A stretch of DNA of 64,000 nucleotides from contig NC_091966.1 of assembly GCF_036711975.1 (NCBI RefSeq), forward strand, positions 27,287,501-27,351,500. Direction: 5' to 3'. Positions 46,295-56,732 of this stretch are shown one piece after another. Numbering within the stretch: position 1 is the first letter of the stretch; each line of letters starts with the position of its first letter. The notes beneath the pieces were generated by a model, which worked only from the letters and a program-made list of their open reading frames with translations, ran no database searches and was not told where the DNA came from. The position numbers were made by a program, and so were the translations under genes. Source of the DNA: Onthophagus taurus (taxonomy: Eukaryota; Arthropoda; Insecta; Coleoptera; Scarabaeidae).

Positions 46295-47731
46295 TGCTCA
46301 CTTTTGTATGAAATCCATCACCCACTAAAATTCAAACTACAATTTTGAAACTTCGGCAAAATAATACTTTATTAACAACTAAGAAACGATGAAAGTTTCC
46401 GCCGAAAAAACTCAACTGTTATGTTTCCTGTACCATTGTTATCTTCAACTTTCAATATTTTCTTCCTAGCAATTTCTGCCTACAAAAAGTCAGTTTATTT
46501 GATTGTCAAACTGTTAAGTAGACGCTTTGTAATGCCCCCAGTGCGACGTCGTCGAAATTTTGTCCATATCAATGACTTTGATAGGAGCCGAATTATCGGT
46601 ATGAAAGAGGCGGGTCTCTCATTCCGAGAGATTGGGAGAAGGCTGAATCGGGACCACATTACAGTTGCTCGGATATGGTCTTTATGGTCTGAAAAAGGTA
46701 TTCAGAGGCACCGTCCTGCTGGAAGACCCGCCCGAAGAAGCAACGTACGTGAAGACCGACTCCTTAGGTGGATGGCTAGCAGGGATCGATTTCAAACAAC
46801 AAGGTCGATTGCTGTGGATTGGACGAGAGCTTTGATCCGCCACTTGTCGATGGCAACTGTTTACAGAAGGATTTTTTTCCTTTGGGCTTCATTCATACCG
46901 TCCTTACCTTCGGCTTCCATTAACACCTCTCCAGAAAGCAGCCAGACTTGCATGGTGTCAAGAACGGCAAGGGTGGGTATCACTGAAATGACATCGCCTT
47001 CCGTGATGAATCAAAGTTTTGTTTATGGGTGAATGATGGTCGTAGAAGGGTGCGGCAACATTGAGGGGAAAGACGGAATTTGGAGTTCGTTCAAAGACGA
47101 CACCTAACCTGTGTTAAGGAACACCTGAGGTTATGGTGTGGTGGGCGATATGTGCTGGACGAAGGTCATCCCTTACGTTCATTCCAGGCACATTTAACGC
47201 TCGTCGTTACATCGACAAGGTTCTGGAACCGGTGTTAGTACGTTTCATGTAGACGTTGCATAATGCCACTTTCCAATAGGATAATGCAAGACCCCATACT
47301 GCTGTGGTTACAAGAAGGTTCCTGGAGCAGGTTGGATTGCAGATTTTGTCCTGGCCTGCACGGTCACCGCACTTGTCGCCGATTGAACATGTCTGGGATA
47401 TGATGGGTCGGCGACTAAGACAAGTACCCAGGCCTCCTGAGAATCTGGATGAACTTCGACACCATCTAGAGGTTGCATGGAACGAAATACCCTAGGAGGC
47501 CACTTAAACGACCACTTAATAGAGAGCATGGGTAGAAGAGTTAATGCAGGCATAGCTGCGCGTGGGGATGCAACCCACTACTAGTTTTTCTTGAAAATTG
47601 TTAATTTTTGTTTTATTTTTTCAACTAAACTTTCATCGTTTCTTAGTTGATAATAAAGCATTATTTTACCGAGGTTTCAAAATTGTACTCAAATTCTTAA
47701 TTGGTGGTGTATTTCATGTGAAAGTGAGGGT
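46295..47731 (+). mobile_element. Tc1-type element with about 105-bp terminal inverted repeats
   Basis: The left arm (about 46295-46400: CTCACTTTTGTATGAAAT..., ACAATTTTGAAAC, ACTAAGAAACGATGAAAGTT) recurs inverted at about 47627-47731. The arms are roughly 85 percent alike by eye. The element is about 1.44 kb, normal for Tc1. The exact outer TA boundaries are not certain. It carries a broken transposase. Confidence 0.8.
46532..47495 (+). pseudogene. Tc1 transposase pseudogene (frameshifted)
   Basis: The N-terminus (from ATG at 46532) shows two helix-turn-helix parts: FDRSRIIGMKEAGLSFREIG, RRLNRDHITVARIW, then GRPARRSNVREDRLL. The middle region is frame-shifted near 46880 and again after 46970 but keeps DESKFCLWVNDGRRRVR (first catalytic region) and, around 47280, QDNARPHTA-like sequence split between frames. 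The C-terminal open part (47304-47495) holds LSWPARSPHLSPIEHVWDMM with the third catalytic acid (PIEH, Glu). It is therefore a DD34E Tc1 transposase, not functional as it stands. Confidence 0.85.
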
Positions 47732-47849
47732 GTATCAGGGGGTCCTATCGGACTCCACATAATAAAATAAAATTTTTTTGTTTTCGTTATGTAAAGTTGC
47801 CCTTGTATTTGGGAAAAATAATTGTTGAGTTTTTAATTTTAATTCGTCA

Positions 47850-48500
47850 TTTCGTTATTAAAATATTAATTTTTTTGATGCGGATGCCATCTTCTTTGGA
47901 TATGTTTCTTAAATTATATGGGCATTTCATTTCTATTAAGGAATTGTCGATATGAATTACCCCATCTGGACTTGCTCCTAAAAAATAAAACTCTCCTTGA
48001 CCTACATATAAATCACATGGATCTACATGTAGACCAGAAATATTTTGAAAAGCATATAGAAACATATATTGGCAACCATAATCGGTGGATTTGTTTCCTC
48101 GAAAACTATTTCCGAATAGGTATTTTAAAAGTTTGTTCGGTGGTGTTGATAGATTTCTTTTGCAAACTACTCCAAAATTTGAAGCTGTTAATCTATACAT
48201 ATAATCTTTCTTGCTTTCAACAGGGATTACTATGTTGACCTCTAGTGCGTTCTTCTAGTTTATTTGCTTCTTCTTTTGTTTTTGTCAATTAATTAAATAT
48301 TACTGCTTGTCTTCTATCAATTTCTTCTTGTGGTGGTAATTCCACAACATCTCCATAATCGCAGTCGGTATTTTATATGGGTTGCTTTATTATTTCCTCT
48401 AGTGTCCCTAAGTGTTTGTCAATTTCTTCTAAATACTGGACTCCATACCATAAAATAACATTTCTTCTTTTTTGTGACATCCATTTGCTCATGATTTGGT
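47850..48500 (-). pseudogene. YqaJ-type nuclease domain relic (first copy)
   Basis: Minus-strand frame 48200-47847 reads YRLTASNFGVVCKRN, ISGLHVDPCDLYVGQG, FLGASPDGVIHIDN and LIEMKCPYNLRN. These are the YqaJ/exonuclease-like landmarks (LTASNFG, GASPDG, EIKCP with the metal-binding Asp and Glu). Upstream, PPQEEIDRRQAV and KEEANKLEERTRGQ fit the usual N-terminal helix before the domain. Stops in that part and a missing 3' end make it a fragment. Such proteins are scattered and repeated in insect genomes, usually as mobile-element or virus-derived genes; host function is not supported. Confidence 0.75.
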
Positions 48501-48559
48501 AGTAATATTTATATAGTGTCTTTAATTTGAATTAACCACTCTTAATTCTAACATATTAA

Positions 48560-48730
48560 TTTTCTTGACCTGTATCCAGTCTGTGCGAGTCCAACCCAAT
48601 TGGACTCGCACCCAAAAAGAAAAACTCCCCTTGACCAACATATAAACTACAAGTGTCTACATGTAGACCAGTAACAGCTTCAAACAACAGTAGGGAGTCG
48701 CTCTGCCACCAATTCCATTGCAATTAAAAA
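48560..48730 (-). pseudogene. Second partial copy of the same YqaJ-type sequence
   Basis: Minus-strand frame reads LLLFEAVTGLHVDTCSLYVG, QGEFFFLGASPIG. It is colinear with ISGLHVDPCDLYVGQGEFYF, LGASPDG in the first copy, but with Ile replacing the active-site Asp of SPDG. About 55 codons are recognisable. Confidence 0.7.
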
Positions 48731-49007
48731 ATTTCCATTACTATTTACTTACATTTCCTATTATCTCGTCACGACCTCGTAACGGAAGACCACGACTGGT
48801 TAGTTTTTTTCACAGTTGAAACTACTTTTCGTAATATTTCCCTCCAGTAGTTAATTTCCTCATCCATTTGCGAAAATAGCATTTCATTCATATTTTCAGT
48901 CTGTGATTCTCTCTATTTCAAATCCAACACTGATGACTTGTGCGAATGAGATGATTCGTGCTGCTCAACGCGAATATTTATATTTTTCTAATCGTCAAAC
49001 CCAGTAG
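48731..49007. other. Spacer between relics
   Basis: No recognised feature. Confidence 0.45.
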
Positions 49008-49349
49008 TTATAAAGTATGTATCCATTTTAAATAATCAACAATACAAGCGCCGTAAAACACTCGACCAGTACTTTCTGAGTATATCAACCAAGTTCTTTG
49101 CGTTTCTTCAACGTTTACTAATTTTCTAGTAAATATTCTTGCAAGGTTTAAATACTTTGCCTGATCAGGATAAATACGTTTCGATTTAGAAAAATTTATC
49201 TCTTTGTTTGGTTCAAAGCCATTACTTGCAAAATAATTGATGGTTGAATCATTTATATTCCATTTAACAGGATCTCTGTCCGGTTTTATAATATCCGCAG
49301 TAGTAACAAGATTTGAGGAACCGTTATTTTCAATGGCATTGCTAGACAT
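49008..49349 (-). pseudogene. hAT-type (TTF/DUF4371-like) transposase N-terminal relic
   Basis: The open frame reads DPVKWNINDSTINYFASNGF, then FTRKLVNVEETQRTWLIYSE and STGRVFYGACIVDYLK. The order W.I.......Y....P.....F, R.F....GE..QR.WL.YS.....VFC..C is the TTF-type zinc-finger region at the start of ZMYM-like hAT proteins. The first finger Cys is replaced (VFYGAC). The rest of the protein is absent. Confidence 0.6.
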
Positions 49350-49862
49350 TGCAGTTGATACTGATTCGTTCCTTCTTCTTCAACTGTTAGAGAAATTGCT
49401 CAATTCTATATTCTTAAATTCTAGTTTTACAACATGCACTTTCACAATTCACAACGTGTGATTTATTTCTTGAAAAAAATGAAATGTAATAAAATGTAAA
49501 CACAAATCCCTATAATTTGTTTGCGATTTAATTACAGACACCTACTTGTACGTCGTGCTGATACTGCCTTGATGGTCTTCACTTCTGGTAAATCTCCGTA
49601 CGATAATTGTTCTCGTTCCTTATGGTACGGTTTTGGTATATTCTTCAGTAGTGATTCGCAATTTCAATATATTACTCAGCAAAACTCTCTTTTTTCTAGT
49701 AAACACTACGTATTTAATGTTTTCGAGAATAAGTCTTAAAATCTTCTAAAACTTTGGTTTCTTTTAAATGCACTCCATATGCAATACGTAAATATGGATA
49801 TGTACTTCCATTGTGTAGTAAAACTGCCTTTAAACTTACAATTAGTTAGTCAGAAAACTAAA
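49350..49862. other. Unassigned, possible transposon debris
   Basis: A minus-strand stretch at 49660-49540 reads NIPKPYHKEREQLSYGDLPE, VKTIKAVSARRTSR. It is open but short and I cannot assign it. Confidence 0.35.
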
Positions 49863-50159
49863 CTATCTTCCTGTGCCTAAACTATCGTCTCTCAAATCTA
49901 AATCCCTAACAAGATTGTTTAGCTGTGATTGATCAATCCAATGTGCTTCTACATTAGCTATAGTTGGATTTTGAAATATCTCTCCACTAGAACAAGCGGG
50001 TCCCGCTATTTTCCATAATAGATCTTGATGGACTTCAAAGATGGTTTTGGGTGTCGAAATTTCAGACGAATGAGATGGTGGCATTGACACTGATCGCACA
50101 TCGCAATATTTTATGGAACTTTCAGGTTTCTTTTTAAAATAAAGCATTTGAAACCTCAC
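49863..50159 (-). CDS. Unidentified 98-codon frame with LNNLVRDLDL motif (probably element-derived)
   Basis: An uninterrupted frame reads KYCDVRSVSMPPSHSS, DLLWKIAGPACSSG and IDQSQLNNLVRDLDLRDDS. The segment Q.(E/Q)LN.LVRDL.L is one I recall from repeated, element-derived insect and cnidarian proteins (recollection, not checked). The frame ends at TAG without a longer continuation, so it is probably a fragment. No host function is proposed. Confidence 0.35.
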   Translation of the reverse strand: MRFQMLYFKKKPESSIKYCDVRSVSMPPSHSSEISTPKTIFEVHQDLLWKIAGPACSSGEIFQNPTIANVEAHWIDQSQLNNLVRDLDLRDDSLGTGR

Positions 50160-50239
50160 TTAGAATTATTGCATCCATAGTAATTGTCGAAATGTTTTTT
50201 AACTCCATTATGTTTATTGTGCGACCCACTTTAATCGAT

Positions 50240-50564
50240 AGTAATTACTAGTGGTGGAACGGATATCCGGCAACTATCCGGTAACCGGCCATTTTTTAAA
50301 ATTCGGCCGAATACCGAATAGTTACCAAATATACGGCTTTGACCGGATATTAAAAACCTATTACTTACTACTCCAGCATTCACAGGAATTAGTATCTCTT
50401 TTAGGTGTTGGACACTGCAGATAATAATCAAGTTCAACCCCAATAAATTTTTTTTCATTGAATACAACTTTATTTATATCAGGTTTGTCTTTAGTAACCT
50501 CATTGTAACAATTCCAACACGATATATAAAATCTCTTGTTGCAGTTTCGTCTAGTTTCCGTCAA
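50240..50564 (-). pseudogene. hAT transposon 3' end: C-terminal transposase fragment and terminal sequence
   Basis: The minus-strand frame reads VELDYYLQCPTPKRDTNSCE, CWSSK. This fits the ELx.Y...P....D.(N)..EWW block close to the C-terminus of hAT transposases (dimerisation domain), with CW for WW. About 110 bp beyond it the plus strand has AGTGGTGGAACGGATATCC at 50250, similar to the CAGTGGTGG-type hAT terminus. The rest of the element was not found. Confidence 0.5.
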
Positions 50565-50649
50565 ACTCCTCTTGTGTGTCCTCCTCTCTTTCTCTTCGCT
50601 TGTAATTCATTATCACATTCATTACTAACAGAACTGTCGCTGTTGTCAC

Positions 50650-51360
50650 TCTTTCGATTATTAATTAAAGTATCCTCTTCTTAATGCAAAAAACCGTTTT
50701 GAAAAATCAATTTCTGTTCGTGAGAAATAAATTTTTGAAATGATCGACAATTTTTTCGTCTTGTGTCCTCTTTCCAATGAACCAACCCGTTTTGAAAAAT
50801 AACTTTTAGTTTTTGAGAAAACAGTATTTGAAGGTTTGAAAAAATTTTCGATGTTGCAATTTTCATCAATAATTTTCAAAATTCGCTATAAAATTAATTT
50901 CCTGAAGGATCCCTGTGGAAATATCATCAATTATTAATTGAAGTATCCTCTTTTTAATGCAAAAAGCCGTTTTGAAAAATCACTTTTAGTTCTTGAGAAA
51001 TAAATTTATAAAATAATCGACAGTTTTTTCGAATTTTGCAATTTTCGTCGATTAAGTTTTAAAAATTCGTAAAAAATCCATTTTTTGGAATATGAGTATG
51101 AAAACTTCCCAAAGTGTTAATAAGAGTGTCCTCTTTCCAATGAACCAACCCGTTTTGAAAAATAACTTTTAGTTTTTGGGAAAACAATATTTGAAGTTTT
51201 GATAAAATTTTCGATGTTGCAATTTTCATCAATAATTTTCAAAATTCGCTATAAAATTACTTTCCTGAAGGATCTCTGTGGAAATATCACCAATTATTAA
51301 TTAAAGTATCCTCTGTTTAATGCAACAAGCCGTTTTGAAATATCGCTTTTATTTTTCCCT
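50650..51360. repeat. Tandem repeat, 363-bp period with internal sub-repeats
   Basis: GTGTCCTCTTTCCAATGAAC begins at 50763 and again at 51126 (363 bp apart). A related half unit, GTATCCTCTT.TTAATGCAA, occurs near 50669, 50939 and 51303. Both contain CCGTTTTGAAAAAT and TTTTCATCAATAATTTTC. The structure is a higher-order repeat of two diverged halves of about 95 and 175-270 bp. The frames across it are artefacts of the repeat. Confidence 0.75.
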
Positions 51361-51693
51361 CAAAATTGGGATCGGTTGTACGAATTCTTTTATTATTTTA
51401 AAGAAAGAAACGACCATTGTTAGTAATTTAGGTTTGTATCAAAAGATTTAATATTTTTATTTTCAAGCAAAATATCTATTTCTACAATAAATAACAATAG
51501 ATCCTTTTAAAAAATCTACCTCTAGAAAAATATTTTCTAATCACAGTGTGAAAAAAACGTCTTTTTTAACATACACCACTTATTATTCTTAAAAATTCCT
51601 TAATAAAGCTTCAATTTAAAAAGAAAATCACAATCGCCTTAAAAATTAGTTATGATTATACTTTATAATTAAAAAAAAAGATCAACATAATCG
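51361..51693. other. Syx17 3' flank
   Basis: AT-rich DNA downstream of the Syntaxin-17 stop; it probably contains the 3' UTR. Nothing else seen. Confidence 0.5.
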
Positions 51694-52701
51694 TCAAATT
51701 TTTTTTTTAATCCCATTGTCTTCCTCTGTTCTCTCATTTTCATGAGGAATAGTATCTCCATCTTGATTATCTATATTTATCTCTTTATCATTAATCTTAG
51801 TGATAATTTTTCCTCCTGTATAACCAACAATTCCACAACTGATTGCAGCTAAACCTCCAATTTTTGCTCCAGCTATCAAACCAAGTGGGCCACCAACTAA
51901 TCCACCAATTAAGGCACCAGTTACTGGATATGTCGCTGTTTTTAATCTAAAATTATATTTATAATAAAAAGGATCAAAATTAACAAATTATGTAGGTACT
52001 TAGAGGCACTTATTAAATGTGATAATCCTCTATTAACATTTGTTTGTGTCTCCTCAACGTTTTCCTCAATCTTATTTACATCCTCTTTTTGAACATTAAC
52101 CATGGTGTTTAATTCTTGATAAATTTCATGTAATCCTTTGACATCATGATTTAAATTTTCTACCCTCTCCAAAGTACTACTAGCTTGTTGTAGTCTCAAT
52201 TTCTCTAAATTGTCATGAATTTGGATTTGCTCAGCACCCAAAAAAGGGTTTTCATTTTCTGTGTTTTCATTAATTTCATTTTGGGAGTCTGTGTAAGCCA
52301 AGGCCGATTTTTCCAAATTGTAATAATCTTTTAGTATAGCCGAGATGGATCTCCTCAATGAAAACGTTCTATTATCGAATTTATCAAGGTCGTCATCAAA
52401 AACTTTAGCCCGTAACGTATCTAATTCATATAAAAGATCTTTCATTTGACGAACGTTTCGTTTCTTGTCTTTTATTTCTTGAGATAACTTTTGAGTGTTC
52501 TTTTGAAACATGTACTAAAATAGAAAAGACAATTACAATATTTCTCTTTGTGTTTTTGAATAAACTTACTGTTTCAATTGCATTTTTATGGTGTTGTAGT
52601 AAATTTTGGTGATATGGTAAGGCTTCATCTTGAAACTTTTGCAAAGGAATTTCAATGTATTTAAAGGGCTCTTTCAACCCCGGAGATGTATTTGTGGTCA
52701 T
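51694..52701 (-). CDS. Syx17: Syntaxin-17, autophagosomal Qa-SNARE
   Basis: Three exons, 52701-52570, 52514-52000 and 51946-51694, have GT-AG introns of 55 and 53 bp and matching phases, giving 299 residues (human STX17 has 302). The N-terminal helical part (about 15-130) is followed by a Qa-SNARE helix (about 160-211; LHEIYQELNTMVNVQKEDVN, with Gln186 as the zero-layer residue). The C-terminus is the diagnostic feature: a hairpin of two glycine-rich membrane helices (about 222-268; GALIGGLVGGPLGLIAGAKI) and a charged tail, unlike the single anchor of other syntaxins. The known role of the family is recruitment to closed autophagosomes and fusion with lysosomes together with SNAP29 and VAMP7/8. 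I chose the start at 52701 because upstream in-frame codons contain no ATG. Confidence 0.93.
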
Positions 52702-53819
52702 TGTATCTAAGTTATTGTTGCACGCATAATTTTGATATAAACAATATTGATTAACCAACGTAAACAACCTTTGTTGTGATAAAAAATGTAACGCTTTTAG
52801 ATTTATTTTAAAGAAATCTGTGGGTTGTCATTTTTGACATTTTGTAATGACAGATTGAGTAATTTCGATTGTCATTAATAGATGGCTGCAAAATTTTATT
52901 TATAACAATTAAAATATAAATTAATTATTAATAAATAATCAATATTAATTGTTTTCTTTAATAAAATGAGGGTTTAAGCGGATACAAATTAATATTAGTC
53001 TTTTAATTAAGTTACTTATATCAAGTAATAAGTGATATATTATTAAATCATCTAATTTTCAAATTAACATAAGAGTTTAATTGTGATTTAATTTAAATTT
53101 TTTAACTTTAATAATTAAAATCGTATTTCTTATTTTAAAGGAAATTTGTATTTCCCTTAAAGTTGTATAATTGATTCTGATAGTAAATAAAAGATGGCGC
53201 TTGATACACTAAAATCAGAATAAAATCTTATTATAAATTGTAATAATATAATACGTAATTATTAATTTACCTAACAATAAAGATTTTTTTTTAATATGGG
53301 TTTATCATAAGAAATATAAATCAATTATAATTTATGAAATTATTATTATTATTATTTATGTTGGTCACATTGGCATTTGACATTATTTTTTAAGTTAAAT
53401 GTCATTTTGGTGTCACCATATAGAAATTAAAGATTTTGAGGAGTTTAAGGTACGTATTTGCATTTCGTTTTTGTATTTATTGAATTTTAGACCTTTAAAT
53501 GATTTGATGTTGTAATTTTTAGCTACATTACATCTTTGAAATCACCGTTTTCACCTTCACCGATCGCAGTTATCTTATAATTATAAACATTTATGATTAA
53601 AGATAATTGATGAATGATTTCTGTTTTAATAACACGTTTGTATGAACGATACATTTTATTTTTCAAGGCGTTCAAAAAACCTGAATATAAAAAAAAATAC
53701 GTTTGGTGCGTTTGTTATTACAAGCACGATATCGGTAGCTTTTTGTCGATGATCGAACAAAGGTGTTTACCGAGAAAAAGGTTGAGTACGTGTAAACATT
53801 ATCATTGAATCGGCGATAA
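52702..53819. other. Syx17 upstream region, AT-rich, no gene seen
   Basis: Only AT-rich DNA and a short plus-strand frame at 53614-53808 without a known motif. The Syx17 5' UTR and promoter lie at the left end. Confidence 0.5.
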
Positions 53820-54260
53820 ATAAGCGGTCTCAAAGAAAAAAAGAACGAACCCGACCGCCCAATGATTGTCGTTCACATAGCTCCCGGTGAAAACGTAAAA
53901 ATACCCTCCTCAGCGAGACATGAACGGGGCTCAACGCAAGATCGTCTTGTCCATCGTTGAAACGTGTGCAGTCGTTCGACCGGAAAGGTTTTCTTTTTTT
54001 CTGTTTTTGCGAGTTCTGTAAAAAAGGACGTTTCATTTGCGCCGTTGTGGCGGTGCTATAAAATAAATCTAAGCCGACGCATATCGACTGCACAAATTTC
54101 TAGTATAAAAAGTCGCCTAATTTGGTGCTCGGAAGAGACGAAGCGATACAAAAATAGAGAGGCGATCGCGTATCAGGTGTCTTACTACTCCGTATTCTAC
54201 AAACTTCACGCGCTTTTTTCCTCACGATTCTCAACGATAATGCCTTTTCGGTAAATACTG
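53820..54260. promoter_or_regulatory. CpG-dense island 1
   Basis: The CG density here is many times that of the flanks (for example GAACCCGACCGCCC, CGACGCATATCGAC, AGGCGATCGCGTATC). The overlapping frames on both strands (53830-54254) are by-products. With no gene nearby on either side, it may be a promoter or enhancer. That role is inference. Confidence 0.45.
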
Positions 54261-54599
54261 GCTCTGGACGCAAATAAAATACTTATGGTTTCTCGGGGAA
54301 TACCAAAGAATGTAACTTGTAATCGTAAATTTTGAAACTTGACTAAAAGTATTACCTTTTAGGAGTAAGTTTTTGTATTATTCCACTTACTCACTTTCAT
54401 CACGGTTTTTGTATTAGCTTTGTAAATAGCCTAAATATTTTTTGTGAAACCACGACCAGTTATTAATTTTCAAAGCGAGAAATATTTAGAAAAAAATCTC
54501 ATTTGTAAAGCCTATAATTAAAATTTGTATGATATTGGTGCAAAATATGGAGCGTATCTAAACCAACGTAACTAATGTAAAAATATTTTTACTATATAG
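54261..54599. other. AT-rich spacer between islands
   Basis: Nothing recognised. Confidence 0.45.
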
Positions 54600-54960
54600 C
54601 ATTCCTCTCACGAACGTCCGACATCAAATTACGGACGCGCCGAAGGGGAATTCGTGGCATCCAAAGTGAATGGTGGCAAATGGTTTTTCTATATATCTAA
54701 TATCGTGCTCGAACCCGCGATAACCGTTTAGGAGCAAACGCGGTCGGGATTCTTCACGGTGTTTTGTCGGCGCTCCTCCGCCGTTATAACTTATCAAAAC
54801 AAACGGCTGTTATTTATACGGACGTCGCCGTCGGTACACATTTAAAACGGCTCCGAACGTCCATTTGATTGAGTTACGGTGGAAGGACTTAGATTAATGC
54901 CCTAGCTCGCGACGTACCAAGTAAAAGCGCTCGCGATTATTGTCCGTTTGATTTAATTAT
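54600..54960. promoter_or_regulatory. CpG-dense island 2
   Basis: Another CG-rich block (GACGCGCCGAAGGGG, GTCGGCGCTCCTCCGCCG, ACGGACGTCGCCGTCGG), 0.35 kb from the first. No long frame or splice-bounded exon can be defined. It may be the 5' end of an untranslated exon or an enhancer. Confidence 0.45.
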
Positions 54961-55519
54961 GGCAAATTTATCATTTCAAAGTAAGGTGATAACGTGGGTA
55001 TAAATTTCTTAGAGAAATTACCTCGGATCAATCGTTATTTATTATAACAACACCAATCTGTATTTTATTCCTTATGGAAACTTGAGAATCTTAGAATGTA
55101 ATTAATTGTTTTTGAACAGTTACTGCAAGTTTTACTTGACACGAAGGCTGTAATTTTGAATTTCAGCTTTATGAAATAAACTGTGTTACTTCGGTTGTTT
55201 AGTTAGATATTTAGATTAACTCTTTGAACTGTGATTTGCTTCATAGTCATTAATTATATTAAAATAATAAATAAAATATTGCACAAATTGCAAATTGTAC
55301 GGTACAAACATACATTTCCATCTGATCAGTTATTTATCTATTGTACAAAGAGATTATGATGTACAATATGTACATATATGCTACAATATAAAATATACCC
55401 CAGATTTCCTTAATAGGAGCAAATTTATTCTCGTGGCCTAACTCTAGTGTTTTTGTTATGATAACGTAAAAAAGTAGATAAAAGTTTAAAGGGTTTTAAA
55501 CACTTGAAGATATATAAGA
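54961..55519. other. AT-rich intergenic
   Basis: Nothing recognised. Confidence 0.45.
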
Positions 55520-56270
55520 AGCTTTTCGACCATATATTTTCGGTATTTGCACATACAGTATAAGTAGAAGAAGGAAAACCAAGTACCTGGCATTCTTAGA
55601 CCAGAGTGCAGCGTTCGATAGTATACCAGAGGTTCAAGGTACAAGTTGATTAAAGTTACAAGAGCGTTATACAACAGAACAACAGGAATAGTCAGAATAA
55701 GGAGGGCAGAGTCTAAAAGTTTCAATATGGAAAAAGGAACCAAACAGGGAGACTCTCTTATCCTCCTCCTGTTTGTTATGGTTATGAATCAAATCTTAAA
55801 GAAAAGTGAAGAGAATGCACTGAACCTAAAACTCGGACATAGGAGAATGGAAGAAATAAGCCTTTAAAGTCTTGTGTATCCAGATGATATAATATTACTG
55901 ACGGACATAGTGAGAAAGTTACAAGTCGCAATCAACAAATGGAATGATCAATGTACAAAGTGCAAAAAGGAAATAAACGCAAAGAAAAGTATAATAATGA
56001 AGGTTGATGACAGGAACAATAGATCAGGAAATAAGAAACAAAATATCCAAAGCAACAAAAGTGTATTGCCAGATTAACACAACATTAATAAATAAAAAAG
56101 AGCTGAGCAGAGAAACAAAGATGTACCTGTACAAAGCAGTAGTGCCAATATTGATGTGTATAGCAGAAATTTGGCCAATATAGGACAGGATAAGCACAAA
56201 AGCAAAGTAACAGCTGCAGAAATGAAGTACCTAAGGCGAAATAAGCAAGAGAAGAACTACGGACACATTT
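55520..56270 (+). pseudogene. Non-LTR (endonuclease/reverse-transcriptase) relic
   Basis: Plus-strand frames read FLDQSAAFDSIP (first palm block), then ALYNRTTGIVRIRRAESKSF, KGTKQGDSLILLLFVMVMNQ (the KG..QGD motif), SLVYPDDIILLTDIVRKLQV (catalytic YADD changed to YPDD), INKWNDQCTKCKKEINAKKS, and YLYKAVVPILM-like, KSKVTAAEMKYLRR. One in-frame stop (55866) and several later breaks occur. This belongs to the common insect RTE/Jockey-type endonuclease-reverse transcriptase group. The altered catalytic motif shows it is dead. Confidence 0.85.
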
Positions 56271-56427
56271 TTTCTAGTTGATCGAAAAATTGTTGTTACT
56301 GCTTCAGGTGTTAGGTGCCTTAGATTAAAACTATAGGACTTACGTTATTTTACATGTGACTCATTATTGAGTCACTTGATCCGAATTAAAATTTAGGTTA
56401 TGATAATTATATCATTTATAATTTCAG

Positions 56428-56732
56428 AATGATGACAAGAAGCGCGAAAATTCTAAAATTGGTTTTAGATACACATATATTAGTAACTGTGATAGCAATG
56501 ATAATTTCACGATCAATCCTTGCATCGGTGATAATACGGCAAAATTAATACAAATTTCTGAAAATAGAATAGACGATTTAGAAATCACATTTCAGGACGA
56601 TCCAATATTATCCAGAATGATTAATAATGATTTAAAGGTTGCCCAAGTTCCTGAGTGGTACAACGTTTCTCATATGTCATATAATTTTGTCATAATAACT
56701 GTCTTAAAAAATATAAGGAATCAATCAATTTA
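56428..56732 (+). other. Unidentified open frame after a good splice-acceptor
   Basis: TTTATAATTTCAG precedes an open frame from 56428 reading NDDKKRENSKIGFRYTYISN, then DNFTINPCIGDNTAKLIQIS, ITFQDDPILSRMINND and VAQVPEWYNVSHM, to a stop at 56730. It is about 100 codons with mixed composition rather than low-complexity. I do not recognise it. It may be an exon of an unmodelled gene or a mobile-element fragment. No donor is certain. Confidence 0.3.

Noticed and set aside
47308..47553. Minus-strand frame over the Tc1 element
   Set aside because: Antisense to the conserved C-terminal Tc1 transposase block.
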